From positions 1,962,351-2,026,350 of the forward strand of contig JAGGNK010012892.1 in the NCBI GenBank assembly GCA_017590115.1: 64,000 nucleotides of DNA, in the 5' to 3' direction. The DNA is from Montifringilla adamsi. Taxonomy: Eukaryota > Chordata > Aves > Passeriformes > Passeridae. The position numbers and the translations under genes were made by a program. This document shows, in pieces, positions 49,301-62,944 of this stretch (its first letter is position 1; each line of letters begins with the position of its first letter). Under the pieces are notes generated by a model, which searched no databases, was not told the origin of the DNA, and saw only the letters and a program-made list of their open reading frames with translations.

Positions 49301-52031
49301 TTAAGGACCGGATGTTTTTCTAATCCAGGTGCTGCATGTTTAGGTAACCTGACAAACAGATCTCATTAATTCAGTGACAAGACTTCAGGTATGAACTGAA
49401 AATATTTTCATGTGGTTTCATGGACAGTTATGCAGATTATGTTGGGTTTTTCCCTTTAAATTATAGTGTGGAAATGTAAGACAAAATGAGTCCTGGAATG
49501 CACTGACTAGCACTAAGTTTGTCCATACCAAATTGTAATCATAGCATAGACAGCATGGTTCTTTAACATTTTGAGGGGTTTTATTAGCAGTGGACTCAGT
49601 ACAAAGTTTTTGAGGGGAAGTGCACCTAGAACACAACATGGAGAGTGCAAATAACCTGAAGCAGGAGAGACACACCCCTAGGTTATTTCAGCTCAAATGG
49701 CATAAAACTGACTAAAGCCATGATCAGTAGTTTTTAGAATGGACACACATCTAATAACAGGCCATGCTAAATCTCTGTAGGACCTTTTCCAAAGTCAGCT
49801 TATCTGAAAGCTCTACCTTAAATCAGGCCTGCAGGTCCTAATAGAAGGCTTGAATAGATTTCCTTTTTCAGGAGGACTTTTCTATGAGGGTAGCTTATCC
49901 TCTATTGTCATGATCCTTAGCCCTTAATCTTGATTTAGGAAGTAATTTGGAATAGCTAAGTAGACCATGTGCTCTTCTGCTCAAGTTCAGAGTTTGTGTG
50001 AAACCAGTTGGGATTTTCTCAGCTGTATAATTTATCTGGTGGAGTGCCTATAAAAATAGTATCAAAACAGGCTCATATTAGTGCCCTTAGCCAAAACCTT
50101 TCCAAAGAAAATCTTATTAGCCTGTCTGCTAACGAAGGAAGGCAAGCCATAAAGTGGAATCTCTCTTTCCAAGGCATTTGCTGCCTAAGAGCAGTAAATT
50201 TGAGTCGTGGCTACTGGCTCTTGTGCCTAGCCATGTGCAGAGGTGGGCCTGCGCAGCGTGCTGTTCACTCACAGATCTACACTGCAGCTCACTTCTTTTC
50301 CCCCATGCCCTTTCTGTGAAGCAGTCATGGAGAGCAGTGCAAAGGAGACCATGTATTTTATCTATGTAGAGTTAGGTGTGAGTTGAGTTCTGTAAGGACT
50401 TGTGGGGATGCTGTAATGCTGGAGGGGATAACCAGAATGAAGGCTGTTAGAATGCCTTCTAGGGGAGTGTTGATACAGCAATCATAGCAGGACAGGATGC
50501 ATTTAGCCAGGAAAACTAAGGTACCATCAACACTCAAAAAGTTTTTTGTTTATGATGACAGAAGATTGCCTTTGGGTTTCCCTCATGGCAAGTAATTATA
50601 TGAAAATAGAAATTACTGCATGTTCAAGTGCCTTGCCAGTCTAGCTACATTAATTATAGGTTTGGGATTTTTTTTCTTTTCTATGTCACTGTTGCATTTA
50701 AGTGAATAAAACTTTGCTTATGTGATGAAGTTGAAGTCACAAAAGGAAGCAGGACACTGAGCACAGCATGTTGCTCACCCTCAGCCTACTCACTGATGCA
50801 GCAAAGCTGTACAAGAGCCCTTCAGCTATTATTGAAACACTGGTGCGCTGTCAAAAACACTGCTTTGATCACAAAAGTCAAACCCAGCACCCTACGTGTT
50901 GTCCTGAAGAAAACTAACTCCCTCCCAACCACACAGTACAGCAAGACAGCAAAAATGTCTGTGCTGTGAGGAAACTTGGTGGTGATTTTCAGTTTAATAC
51001 CTAGTAGGTAAACCTGGGTACTTAGGGCTCCAGTTTTACAATAAGGATGAAAGACTGAGGGTAGGCTTTTTTGTTGTTGCTTTTAGAGGAAGAAGGGGGA
51101 CAATTTTCACATGATCTCACAATTAATGCTTCCCCCTGATTGCCAGAATGACATTGCTGCAAACCATGGTCCTTTGTATCCTGATTTGAACACTGTAGCA
51201 ATCAATTCTACTGCAACTGCATCTTTTCTTCATTAAGTTGCAGAACTGTTTCCTCATGAGTATTCCCCAAAGGCATTTGCGCACACTAATAAACTTCTTT
51301 TTCTTTTTTATGAGCTTCAACAATCTTACCCAGAGTATAGCTACTTTCTTACAGTCTTACAACTAAAAATTGTGGGAAAAAAATGTGAAAACAAATTGAA
51401 ACTTCAAGCAAAATTGGAAATAACAAAGGCATGGTTTCTCACACTGGAGTTTAGAGAGAAGTAAGAGACACTAATGTTCCAGTGGTCATGATCACACCAC
51501 CTTCAGCTTCTAAAAAGCTGCCCTCTTCTATTTAACACTATTCTTTATATTAAGGACCAGCTGTAAACCAGCTGGTTAAAATATCTCTTTCACTATTACA
51601 ACAGCTGAAATTCATGGAAGTGATTTCTTTGTGCAGTTGCAATGAAATTGCTTCCACACAGTGTATGGAACGGGTTAGTCTGAGGAAAATCTAAAAATAT
51701 TGCTGACAGTTCAGAATTATGCAGCTTCTGCCTTTACTTCTGATAATACATTTCTTGTTGGTGTAAACAAGCAACATTCCACCTTGGGCAACTTCCATCT
51801 TGCTTGAGCATTTCTTGCTTCTTAAAATACAGGTGTACTAAAAACTGTACCTCAAAGGTAGAATAATCTGTTTTGCAATAATGGGAAATTGCCTGTGTAG
51901 TGAAGAATTGTGCATCCTGAAGAGTTCCCATTCAAAGCAGTTTGTAGGTTACCTGCACAGCAGGTCGGTGGCCAAGACAAAGTACTTTGTGGTGATTCAA
52001 CAATGACCAGCTTTCTTGCTCCTGACTGCCC
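46309..52031. other. Unassigned AT-rich DNA
   Basis: No gene or named repeat. Frames remain at or below about 114 codons. A CACAGAATCCCTTAGG sequence near 46927 resembles the very end of an antisense CR1, but similarity stops after about 20 bp. Confidence 0.5.
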
Positions 52032-52058
52032 AAAAAAAAAAAAAAAAAAAAAAAAAAA
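52032..52058. repeat. Poly-A run
   Basis: An uninterrupted run of 27 A. On the minus strand it becomes a poly-Phe stretch in a 140-codon frame (51852-52274), which shows that frame is not a real gene. No AATAAA or retroposed body lies upstream. Confidence 0.95.
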
Positions 52059-54825
52059 GTGACACTTTCCTGGAACCCATGACTTCAGCAGCTCCCAAGC
52101 TCCCAGAGAGATGTTTACATGTTTGGGAAATCTTGATTTCGTTACCAAGTGCAGCACAGTCTTGTAAATCACTTCCAGGTGGCGATTAACTTTTTTCTCC
52201 CTTTTTTCTGCTACCCAACATCCATTTTCAATCAATCTCGGTGAGTTTATGAATATATTGCAATGTGATTTCATCAGAGGTGCCTCTCATATGTTCCACT
52301 GTGGAGATGCTGCTACTTCCCAAAGTTTGTGGTTCACTTTTGAGGACACAAATAGAATCTCTCTTAGGATGTGGCAGAAACCAGGCTCAGAGCTGCTGTG
52401 GATGTAAACAAAACACAGCCAGTGTCTTCTGGCAAGAGGAGAGAGGCACTAAGAGGGTACAGGCATGGTAGATTTGCCAGGTTTCTGTGAGACCCAGCTT
52501 TCCAAGAAGAGGTGATTCTGTCCAGTGACTCAGTCTGGGCTTGTAGCAAGTGTCTTTTTCATGTCTACACATTGTCACTCCAAAATAAGGCCCCCTGTTA
52601 ATACGCCCTTCATTAAGCTCTAAGGAAGACAGACTTTAATATTAACCTACTGCTTTCAGCATTCCCAAAATTCAAGTCATGTTATTTCTATGTTAGATTG
52701 TTAAAACAATAAAAATATATTGTTTTCTAAAGTTATTTTTGTTTCAAAGTTGACTTTGAAACAGTCAGCCAATAGTGTATCCATATTAGTCCTTTTGCAG
52801 TACCAGGGACCCCTTAGTCGCTGTCCTGACATACTAGATTCTGTAACACTAAAGACTGATAGTATATAGCAATAAATTATTATTTTTACAAATTTTTAGG
52901 GTTTTTAAGATTCGTAGTATCATTTCTTTAGTCACCAGAAAAGTAATTCATGACTAGGAGGCTCATAATCAGAAACAAGTTCCAACACCTGTTGTTTCCA
53001 AAAAGTAAATAAGCTACATTGAATAAGCTGAAATTTCTCTCTTGTCAAGATCAAGATTTGTTTATAAAAGAAAATAAGGTATTATAAGTGATTTAATGTG
53101 GGCCTTCAACAATGTATTGTTTCATTTAGTATGTGAGAAAATGTTTAAAATACATAAGTAGTCAGATTAAATTAAAATTTTGACATTAGTTACAATCTAG
53201 AAAGAAAACAATAGGTCTGTCACAGTACATAAAAAACATTAGTGTACTTAGATTAAAAATGAGCATTTGTGTGCCTGCAGTAATAAAAATATCTTAATGG
53301 TTTTGTGATGAAGGTTTATCTCAGTGTATATCTAAAATCCTTCAAAATCTTTTGCATGAAGTCTGAATAAGGATGGTTGCACTCTGTTGTTGTTTTAGTA
53401 GTGTTCTGGTGCACATTTCTCAATATCATGTCACTCCTTTCAGTCAGTACTTTTTTCTTGTTGCCTCAGTTTTTTTAGTGCCTGTCCCTCCCCTCACCGT
53501 CACCACCTCCCTTAGCAAATTCCTGTTGGCTTCTATGGGGCTGTGTATGCAACCCAGGAAAAGATGAGGATTTGAATAAAGTCCTTCAAGTCCTTTCTTG
53601 AGGCAGTTCAAATGACAAAGCATCTTCATCAGGTATTTCACCATATTTACTGAACACTTCCTCACTGGACACTTTGATGCCCAATTAACCAGCAGTGCTG
53701 GGCTGCTTTAATGAGTGCTCAAGAGCTGGAATTGGCACCTAGCTTTGCAACGGAGCCAGCAGTTGGGGGAATCCTTCCTGGTGAATCCCTCCTGCTTTGA
53801 AGCCTTCCACTTATGCATAATCAAAACCCTATTTGAAAAGTAATCTATTTTTTAATAGTTTAACATAAGTAGGATGACTGTGCAGGTTGAGTGGGGATAT
53901 CAAGTTAGATTCTTTACCTCACTTTAATGTGGTCATGCTGATGTCTTCCATGGCATTAGTATTAACTGACAGAACTGAGAAATAAGAATTTGTCCCTCTG
54001 TAAAAACAGTTCTGAGGCCCAACAACAAAATGCCATGGCCACAAGATGGCCTTCAAAACTGCCAGAGAAACTAGTAAGTCTGTTCAGAAAGCTACCAGCC
54101 ACGTGTAAGTATTGTTTTTCCTATTCTAAAAATTAATGTGGTTATGTTTACCTCAGAGAATTAAAGACCTTCCACAAGGTCACTTTTTGTTTCTTCTTCC
54201 TCTTTCTTTTTTTTTTGTAGAAGGGTCATCCTTTTCATGATGAATAGTACTAGGTCCTGCTACAAATATTTCTTGGAAAGATTCTTTGAGCCATCAAGTG
54301 CTATTTATCCAGAATAAATCCGTCTGAGCTGGGCCCACAGAACTAAAAAATGAACATGTCCTGATAAAGATCGGATGTATTTCTCTTACATTTGGAAACT
54401 GTCTTTTCAGTAACTCCAAAATACAATAGCCATAGAGTCTGGGTCATTAGGCTGCCAGGTGCCAATCTCCCATCATACTCAATGCCAGCTCTGTGCCACT
54501 TCTGCCGTTGTCTTCAGCTCTGATTTGCACTGCCCCGTCACTGAGATGCCCTTCCCCCTTCCTCAGGTCAGATGGGGAGGGAGAGACACAGCACATCAGT
54601 TCAAAATTCAGCTTTCCTCTTCCAAGGGTTTTAATGCTGGTGAGTTAATTGATATTAGCATGTTATAAATAATTTCTTAGTTCAAAGGATTTGTTTACAA
54701 AACTAACTCAAGCTTTCTTCAGCACAGTTCTTGTGAGTTTTGCTGTCTGGCTTTAACACCTCACAGCTGACAAAATAATCTCGATAGCAAAACTGGCCTC
54801 ACAAATCATGGAGGAAACCCTCCTT
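52059..54825. other. Unassigned AT-rich DNA
   Basis: No gene or named repeat seen. Confidence 0.5.
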
Positions 54826-54957
54826 TTTGGTTTTTTTTTTTGTTTGTTTGTTTCTTGTTTGGTTGTGAGGTGTTTTTTTGGTTTTTTTTTGGTGTTTGTT
54901 TTGTGGGTGTTTTTTTGTTTTGTTTTGTTTTTTGGGTTTTTGGTTTGGTTTTTTTTC
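54826..54957 (+). repeat. T/G low-complexity block
   Basis: About 130 bp consist almost wholly of T and G on the plus strand, with irregular TTTG, TTTTG and GGTTT units and T runs of 6-12. It is a degenerate simple repeat without a fixed period. The strong strand asymmetry is its only notable property. It ends in TTTTTTTTCAG, which looks like a splice acceptor but follows from the T content. Confidence 0.9.
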
Positions 54958-57900
54958 AGTACGTAGTTTCACAGTGTATTGACACCGGGAAAAAGAACCA
55001 TCCCAGTTAACTTTTTATTTCTCCAGCAAGACTAAATTTAAGCTGTGAAAAACCTTTCATTTTGGAATTTTCTGGTAGTTCAGATATGTGAAAGGTATTT
55101 TACCACTTCTGCACAGATAACATTTATCTGGAACAGGTAGTCTATAGACTTTAAAAATATTAAATACTAGGAATTTCAAAGTATTACAATATCAAGTTAA
55201 CCTAGAAAAACACAAAGGGAATTTATTTTGATGGCTTCATTCTAGGCACACACTATAAAAGCATAGTCAGCATTAATCCAACTTATTCAGCATTTCTCAA
55301 TGTTGACATGTGAGTAATAAGGAATACATGGCCAGGTATTATCATGCTAGAACATGTAATGTGATATGAGCTCTCCTTATGTGTGCATTTCTCTGAAATT
55401 ACTTAGGTGAGTTACCTGTGAAAATATAAATTCTTCTACTACAGTAACTCACAGCATAGAATTTGTATGTTTTAACTGCTGGGAAAATTCTAATGCAAAG
55501 AATGGGAATCATGAATTTGTGCAAGCATAGAAGCTGACAGCAGTAGATATAAGGCAAAATATTGTACCCAGGGAGATACCTTCATACTGCTCAGTATGTT
55601 TTGTGTAAAGAGAAGTGATGCTGTAAAAATACAGAAGATCTAAAGAAAACATAGTTATAAGAGGTGATGTTCTTGGAAAATACTGGGTTTTTTTTAACTC
55701 AGCCTGCTTAAAAATAGAGATTAGAAGAAATTTTCTGTTTACATCATGACAGCTGTTAATACTACTTCTCTGGAAACAAATAGAATACTTAGATAATTTT
55801 TTTACACATAGATAATTTTATTGAAAAGACTTATTATAAATTACATTTAATTTCCAATTGGCTGCAGTGCTGAAGTTGATGAAAAAGTTTTCTAATAATG
55901 CCCAAAAGTAATCCTCTGTGGTGTAAGGATTCCATCCTGGAACACCGGGCTACTTTGGATCTTATTGCAGGACGGATTTTCTTTGTCTTTGACATGGTTA
56001 TTGGCAAGGTATTCTTTGTCCCTTGCAGACAATGGAGAATGCTTTTTATGGTGAAAATGGTAAATAGGGCTTAAACCAAGAAGAACTCTTGGTTTAAGGA
56101 GTATTAACATTTCATGGTTTCATTTTAGTGTCAGATTTTTAATTTCAGATGTTAATGACGCAGGCAACTTGCTTCTGAAGAAGCAACATAACTCTTATGT
56201 CACCCTTATCAATGGCTATCCATGATCAGATGAGTAGTACTACCAAATACAACGTGTATAAACTCTGTGAATCCTGTTTAGGCTTTAGTTTATCCATGTT
56301 AATACTCCAGTCTACCATTTTGTTCTGAATTGCATAATAGTATCCTTCCCTACCCTATTGGCAAGGTTCAAGAAATGCATATTGGTAGACGTACAGGAAG
56401 CCCCAAAAGATTCTGGAATATGTATAATAGCCTAAATAATAAAGGAACTTACTCTTGTAGACAAGGTGTTGTATGGAAAGAAGGTTGTGGATCAGTAGCC
56501 CAAGTTTTTCTCTCAGAAAAGGGTGCTTGAGCTCATACATAGCTGCTCCAGGAACCCAGCAGTGTACAGCTGTCTTTTACCTAATGGTGATGAGAAGTTC
56601 TCCAGCCTTACCCCTCTCTCTGTTCTGAGGCAAACTTATTCTAATGGTCTGAAACTTTAGTAGTGTATTTGTTGATGTGGCATCCACCAACAGCTGCACA
56701 AGAGTAGTAACGCTGTCTTTTCCATTAATGGCTTAATAAGGCATAAATGATATATGAATGCTGTCCTCACATGAAGTACTTTCTGAATAATTGTTTATAG
56801 AATTAACTAATTGCATATTATTAGTTTAGAGAGAGCCAATAAATAAGGAATGGTGCAATAACTTTGAGTTTGCTGCATTCCACCACATCAAACATTTGGT
56901 TTGTGTCAAGTCTTGTAACCCTAATTCTGGAACAAACCATAGTCTAGACTCCAGCTGTCATAAAACCTCTATAGTGGCATCCTCTGGTATGTTTTACACT
57001 TTAGTAGAGTTATCCTGTGTGCACCAAAACTTGGACTCTGGGGTACCATGATTCTAAGGAACCAAAACTATTGGTGTTGAGGGAAGCACAGAGATGAGAA
57101 AAGGCTGGTCTGTCTAAAGTTCCTTCAGTGTTCTCTGCAAGGCTGTCACCATAAATCAAGGTATCAATTTCTGGCTGTCAGTTTTGCTCCTTCAATTGAC
57201 AGTTGTGAAAAATGCTCATTTTCCACTCCTAGTTAGTGTTTTCACTTCCCAATGCAGTTCAGAGACTCTTGCACAAAATTTACATGAATTTCCCAAATCA
57301 GGAGAGTTTTTGAGGCATTAACTGAGAGAATTAACCTTAAGGAAAGTATGCTGGAAATCTTTGTTGCGTTGGGCTATCACTGCCACTTCTTGGTTATCAC
57401 TTCATTACTCCTCTGACTGAATTCAGATTTAGTTCAAACAAGGCAGAGGCGCCACTTCTTGAGTACTAAATGTTAGTATGCTTCTTTACCTGCTTCAGGA
57501 ATTTCACTGTCTGTCAGCACTGATCCTCACCAAGTTTCTTTTGGTTAGGTTAGTCAATATTTTTAGGATTGTCAAAAGATCAGAATGTTGAGAGGGAACA
57601 CTTTTAAATGAAGTGAATGTGGTCATAGCTTTCACACCTCTTGTGACAGGAAGTCATAAAATGAGTCATTGCTCTGACTGAACAGCGCCACAGAGCACGT
57701 ACCACTCTGGGAGATACCTACATCATCATTACCCTTTTCTTAGACTGTGACTGGTTATTAATGTAAACATTTCCTAAAAAGTCTGAGTAGTTAATGATTC
57801 AATCCAATGCAGAAACTGACATTAATTTATTCCTTCTATAAAGTACTGTGGCATCACAGTATTTGTTAGAAACATCCTATGCATGTTTGTAGGACAAGCA

Positions 57901-60900
57901 GTGAAGAGAGATACCTGCAATTCCTACTGAAAGCTGGCCTAAAACTCTGCAGTTGATGCCAGTGTTACTGGAAAAAGTCATGGAACCAGGACAGCAAATG
58001 CTTTTTTTTTTTTTTTTTCCTTAAGACAGAATCTGAGTTTCTCTGAAATATTTAAGAAAGAGAAACAGGGTTAATATAATGTCAGCCACTGAGTTCTAAG
58101 TAATGAAAATTCATTTTGAAGTTTAGAATTATAGTCACTCTTAAAAACTTAGCCTCAAAGAGTAAAAGAGCATGTAAGCCAACAGAAAACAATGTGCCAA
58201 TGCCACAGGATAAACAGAAAGATCAGACACCTGTGTGTTGTATTTCAGTGTAAAGTTTTATAATAGAAGCACTTTCTGTGGGCTGGTTGTGATTTTGGAG
58301 ATGTCCTTGTTCTCCAGAGATTCCAGAAGGGAGAGAATTAAGTCAACACTAGGTGCTTGGGGAATTGCTGGTTTGTTGATGGATATGTTTAGCCATTTTG
58401 GTTTCCATTTATGGCGCTGTGGGATTCTGCCTCATAATGAAATTTGTGTTTGATTTTCACTCATCATCCAAGACATAAAATCTTCAGATTTTCCATGTAG
58501 ACATAGATGAAAATAATAAAGGGCTAAAAATAAAGAGGATAGGCAATTAAGACCATGAGAAAGAAAGTGGGGAGAGATTTTTGAGTCGGGAGCAGAGTAA
58601 ATATGAATTGTTTACTCTGAAAAAGCAGCTTGATGTTCTATAATTTTATTTATTAATCTTTCTTTTATTATAGTGTGATGATTGGATCTTTGGTTAGTGA
58701 AAACAAAGAGGAGTTTATTGATTTCATCATAACAAGAATTATATACAATAACACGTAATCTGGCAAACAATATTCAGCATAGTGACCTAGAATTTCTTCA
58801 TACTCCTGAAGATAAAATCAAACCCTTGCTTTTCAATATACCTTGCCCTAAGTTAATTCTTTGTCATTTTGTGAGCCAGCAATAATATCTTTTTGTTATT
58901 CAACTAGTCATAGAAGCACAGGTTTTTTTGAGCTGAAACCAGTAACAATGAACATTTATAGAAACTAAGAATCTCACCTTCTTGTAACTCCAAAAAAAAA
59001 AAAAAAAAGACGCAATTTTGGCATTTCACCAATCCAGACCTAGAAGACATTCATTGTGTGAAAATTTGTAAACAATAAGATGTTTTTCAGGGCTTAATCC
59101 TTACCATCATCATGAGCTCTGATACGTGTTCAGCCTTTTTATTTGGAAATTTAGCTGGTAAATGTAGACAAAATGTTTTAGCAAAGTAATCTGGAACATG
59201 AGAGTCACAAGCCTTGAGCATCTGCCAACACTGGAATAAGAATGGAAGGATTTTTCCTGATCAGGCAGATAAGTTTTCAGGTATGTATCTTCCTTTTTCC
59301 TGTACCTGGGACATCTTCCCAGTTTGAAAATTCATGTCTGTTTTAAAAAGGTGCACTCCTACATGTAGCTGTTTACATGTAGAACAGGACTGGAGAAGGT
59401 CTCAGTCAGCAATTGCAGTTTGATTTTTTCATTCAGCTACTATGAATAAAGTGGATTAAATAATTCCTAAATGGATCAAACCTCCCTACCCCCTCAAAGA
59501 TTATAAATCTTTATGAATTCTTACTCTTAAGTTGTTCATGGTAATTTGCACCTATTTTCTCATTATAGCTATAAACTCTGCTTTAAACAGCTGTAGTTTT
59601 ACTCTTTTTTTCATGCCATTTAATGCATTTGATAAAATTCTAGATGGCAATCACACCTGTTCTCGTCTTTATTTTATCACATTGAACAAGTAACATTTTG
59701 TTTCACTGTGTGAGATAGTGTTTTTCTGTAATTCTAAAAATCTTTCAATCTGTTCTTACTTTTCTTAAACAAAAACAATCCACACTCTACCTGCTGAATA
59801 TTAGGGGCAGTTTTCAACACTATCAAATGGTGTTGATCGTTCATCTTCCTACTGTGATTCCTATTGCATCCAGGTTTTAATCTTTTTATGATTTTAACTA
59901 ATTGGATTATACTGATTATCCATGAGGTACACGAGTGTGTGTTTTCTTATACTTAGCTCGGTCCCATTTCTATTGTATCTGCTGTTGAGATATCAAATTT
60001 GATAGGCCACTTTCCTGCGTATTTGCTGAAAATACTTCCCACTTCAACTTGTTGAGCTCTATAGTTTGATTGGTATAAATATTATAAAAATGTTCCTCAT
60101 AACTAACCATTTAGGGAGTCCTGTTTTTCCCTTCAACAGCAACAGTAGTTACATCCCATTTAGCCAAACTTCCCTTCTCAGAACTCATATCTGAAATCTA
60201 GGACAACTAGCAGTATACTGGGGGACACAATATTGAGCACTTAAGCAGAATCTAAAAAAAGATTATTTAATTTCCTTTGCTTTTGAGTACCATTGTCTTA
60301 TCATAGATACCCACTTCATCAGGTGTCATATATCGTTGTGAGGTCTTTGTTTCATTCTATCATATTTTCCAGTAAGAGTTTTAAAATATTCTCTCAAATG
60401 AGTCCTGAATCTCACATACTGCTGAGGTCAGACTGTAGGTATCTGTTGGAGCAATTGCTTTTCCATTTCAATATGCAAGAGTAATAGTCTAGGTTTGGAA
60501 ATGTATTTTTGGTTTGTATCTAATACAAAACTCAGCAACTCTTTACTCATGCAGTTTAAAAAAAAAGCCATCTTTTGTGGCATTGCCATCATGCTGGGAA
60601 AAACCATGCAGCAGCTCTGGAAAAAATGTGGGGGTTTGTATTACATTTGTCATTTCTCACGTCAAATATTTAGTCTGTTGCTACCCCCCATATCATTCCA
60701 TATGGACACACAATGCTGCCTGTTGATGTTTTAAATTTTTCTATATCTGGTTAGTCAACTGTTGCTCACAGAATGTGTATTTCTGATGTGAGGAAGCATA
60801 AGCAACCATTTCCAAAATCTCATGCAATTTAGAAAGGTAGACCTCAGTGGCTTATTTGTCCTTCTTTTCTCAAACATTAACATTGTTATATAAAGCATTG

Positions 60901-62904
60901 GTTTTGACACAAGTTTTGATAAAAATAATACAAGCAAGGGATATGTTAAATGCAGGAATAAAAGGTACATTGCCTGAGACTACAATAGAAAATAAATAAG
61001 CAAACCGACAACTCAGTCAGAGTTCTCTTCATTTACTTTTTGTAGATAGTGAGTTCTTGAAGCCATCATGTTTGGGTTTTTTTTCCTGAACACAGAAGTC
61101 TATCAACTGTGAGAACCATTTTATTCATCGGGACTGGCATTTAGTCCACATTTTGTGGAACATGCTTATATCTGTAACACAAAATAATTTTTTTCAAAAA
61201 TGAGTGATTGAAAGTTCTAGTCTATTTCAGTGGAGCTTGTTGATCCCGGCTTGTTGGGATTGTTGTGCTGAGAAATGCATGAAAAAAAATGTTCTTAAAG
61301 CCATAAAATGCAGGCCAAAAAGCTTGGTGTTTGGGTGGGTTTGGATGTGTATTTTGCTTTTGTTAAACGTTTGTTTCATATAAGTAAATGCGGCTCTACC
61401 CCCTGTTTTGGAAGTTTAGCTTTGCTGGAGAATATGTGAGATGGTTCTGATGCGGATCAGGACCAGCTGTATTAGTGCAACAATAAACATGGTCTTGCCA
61501 CTTTCGAATAGTGTTATGCAGACTGTTGGTGAGTCATCTTCCATGTGCAATGGGGGGAAGAGTAATTCTTTCCAGTGTAAAAAGTGAAATTCTGTGGTTT
61601 GAATAGTGCAATTCATGAGAATTTTAGCTCTTGTTTTGTAGAAATCAGTGGAATCCACAGGAGGAATACAGAGTTCTTCTTAGTGTAGCTGCTTTCTGTG
61701 GAAATATTTAGGACAGCTACAGATGACTCAGTGATTGGTGGAGGATTAGTGGTCATGAGCTGTAGCATCTTAAATCCCCTTGCAGATGATCCTGTTTGGA
61801 TTTTGAATATGCTTTAATTTGTGCTCATTAGCTTCACATAGCTAATTGAGTCTTTCCTGAACATGTCTGCATAAGCAAGTCCAGATGTTCTTTCAAAAGA
61901 TCATGAGAAAATTTCTTTTAGAAGACTCTGAGAAATTCTTTATAGTCCTTGACGTGTTTGACACTATTATGCTGCAGTCATTCAATGCCCACATTAACCA
62001 GTCTTAATGACCAAGGCGAAATGAGGTTATTTCAAATAACAGCTCTGCCAATAACAAACAGCTTGTTTCACTCTATACATTTATGAAACCTTTGTTCTTA
62101 ATATTTCATTTTATCCTTTTTTTTTCTTGTTGCTTTGCAATACTGATCAAGTTAGTGCATAACCAAGTATTATGAACTGTATATAAGCTTTGGCATATAT
62201 TTTTGGGTGAGAAAAAATTATTTTGGTGATATTATTGAAAGGACAATTGGTCCTAAACTTGCTGCCTACTGATTCTAAATGTCAGTCATATATCAGAAGT
62301 CAGACAAAGCTGGAGACAAAATGAGTCAAATAGAAACCAGATGCAGTATAGACATAGCCTGGAGTCAACACTGACACTGTTGTTTGCAGAATACTTCAGA
62401 TCTCCTTACTGAGATGCAACCCAGCATGGGCTTAGATACCCAGTCAAATAGCATTTTGCATATTCTGAGCCTTTTCTGAAAGCTCTGCACAGAGAAATGA
62501 GACTGGAGTAGTTCACAGATTTTAAACACATCTATAAAGCTTGCTATGGCAGGCACAGGATGGCAACATAAGCAAATACAGACATGAACCCTTTTGACCT
62601 TGCCTGAAGTGGCTTTCAGAGCCTGGCTTTGGCCAGTAGCTTTGGCCAGAAGCTGTCTGCTGCCAAGTGGTGCTGCTGCGAGGTGGTCTTCAGTCAGATA
62701 CAGCATTCTGTTGATGCAGTTATAGGGCTTTTGTATTGGAGCTGGTTGCTGTCAGTGCTTACTGAAGTTAATATAATTTTTCTTTGATATTCCCTTACCA
62801 TACTGGCTCTGGAAACGCTCACAGCATGCTATGAAATGGGGATAACATGATCACAATTTAAGGAATTCTTTTGATAATGAATTTTTCCAGCATGAAGCCA
62901 GATA
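54958..62904. other. Unassigned AT-rich DNA
   Basis: No gene or named repeat over nearly 8 kb. T17 lies at 58002-58018 and A17 at 58992-59008. Open frames are at or below about 80 codons on either strand. Confidence 0.55.
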
Positions 62905-62944
62905 ATATCAAGGCTGTTATGTAAATATCAAGGCTGTTATGTAA
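62905..62944. repeat. Short tandem duplication
   Basis: ATATCAAGGCTGTTATGTAA occurs twice head to tail (62905-62924 and 62925-62944), followed by a partial third copy ATCAAGCTGTTA with a missing G. The two full units are identical, so the duplication is young. Confidence 0.95.

Noticed and set aside
51852..52274. 140-codon minus-strand open frame
   Set aside because: It is held open by translating the 27-A run as poly-Phe.
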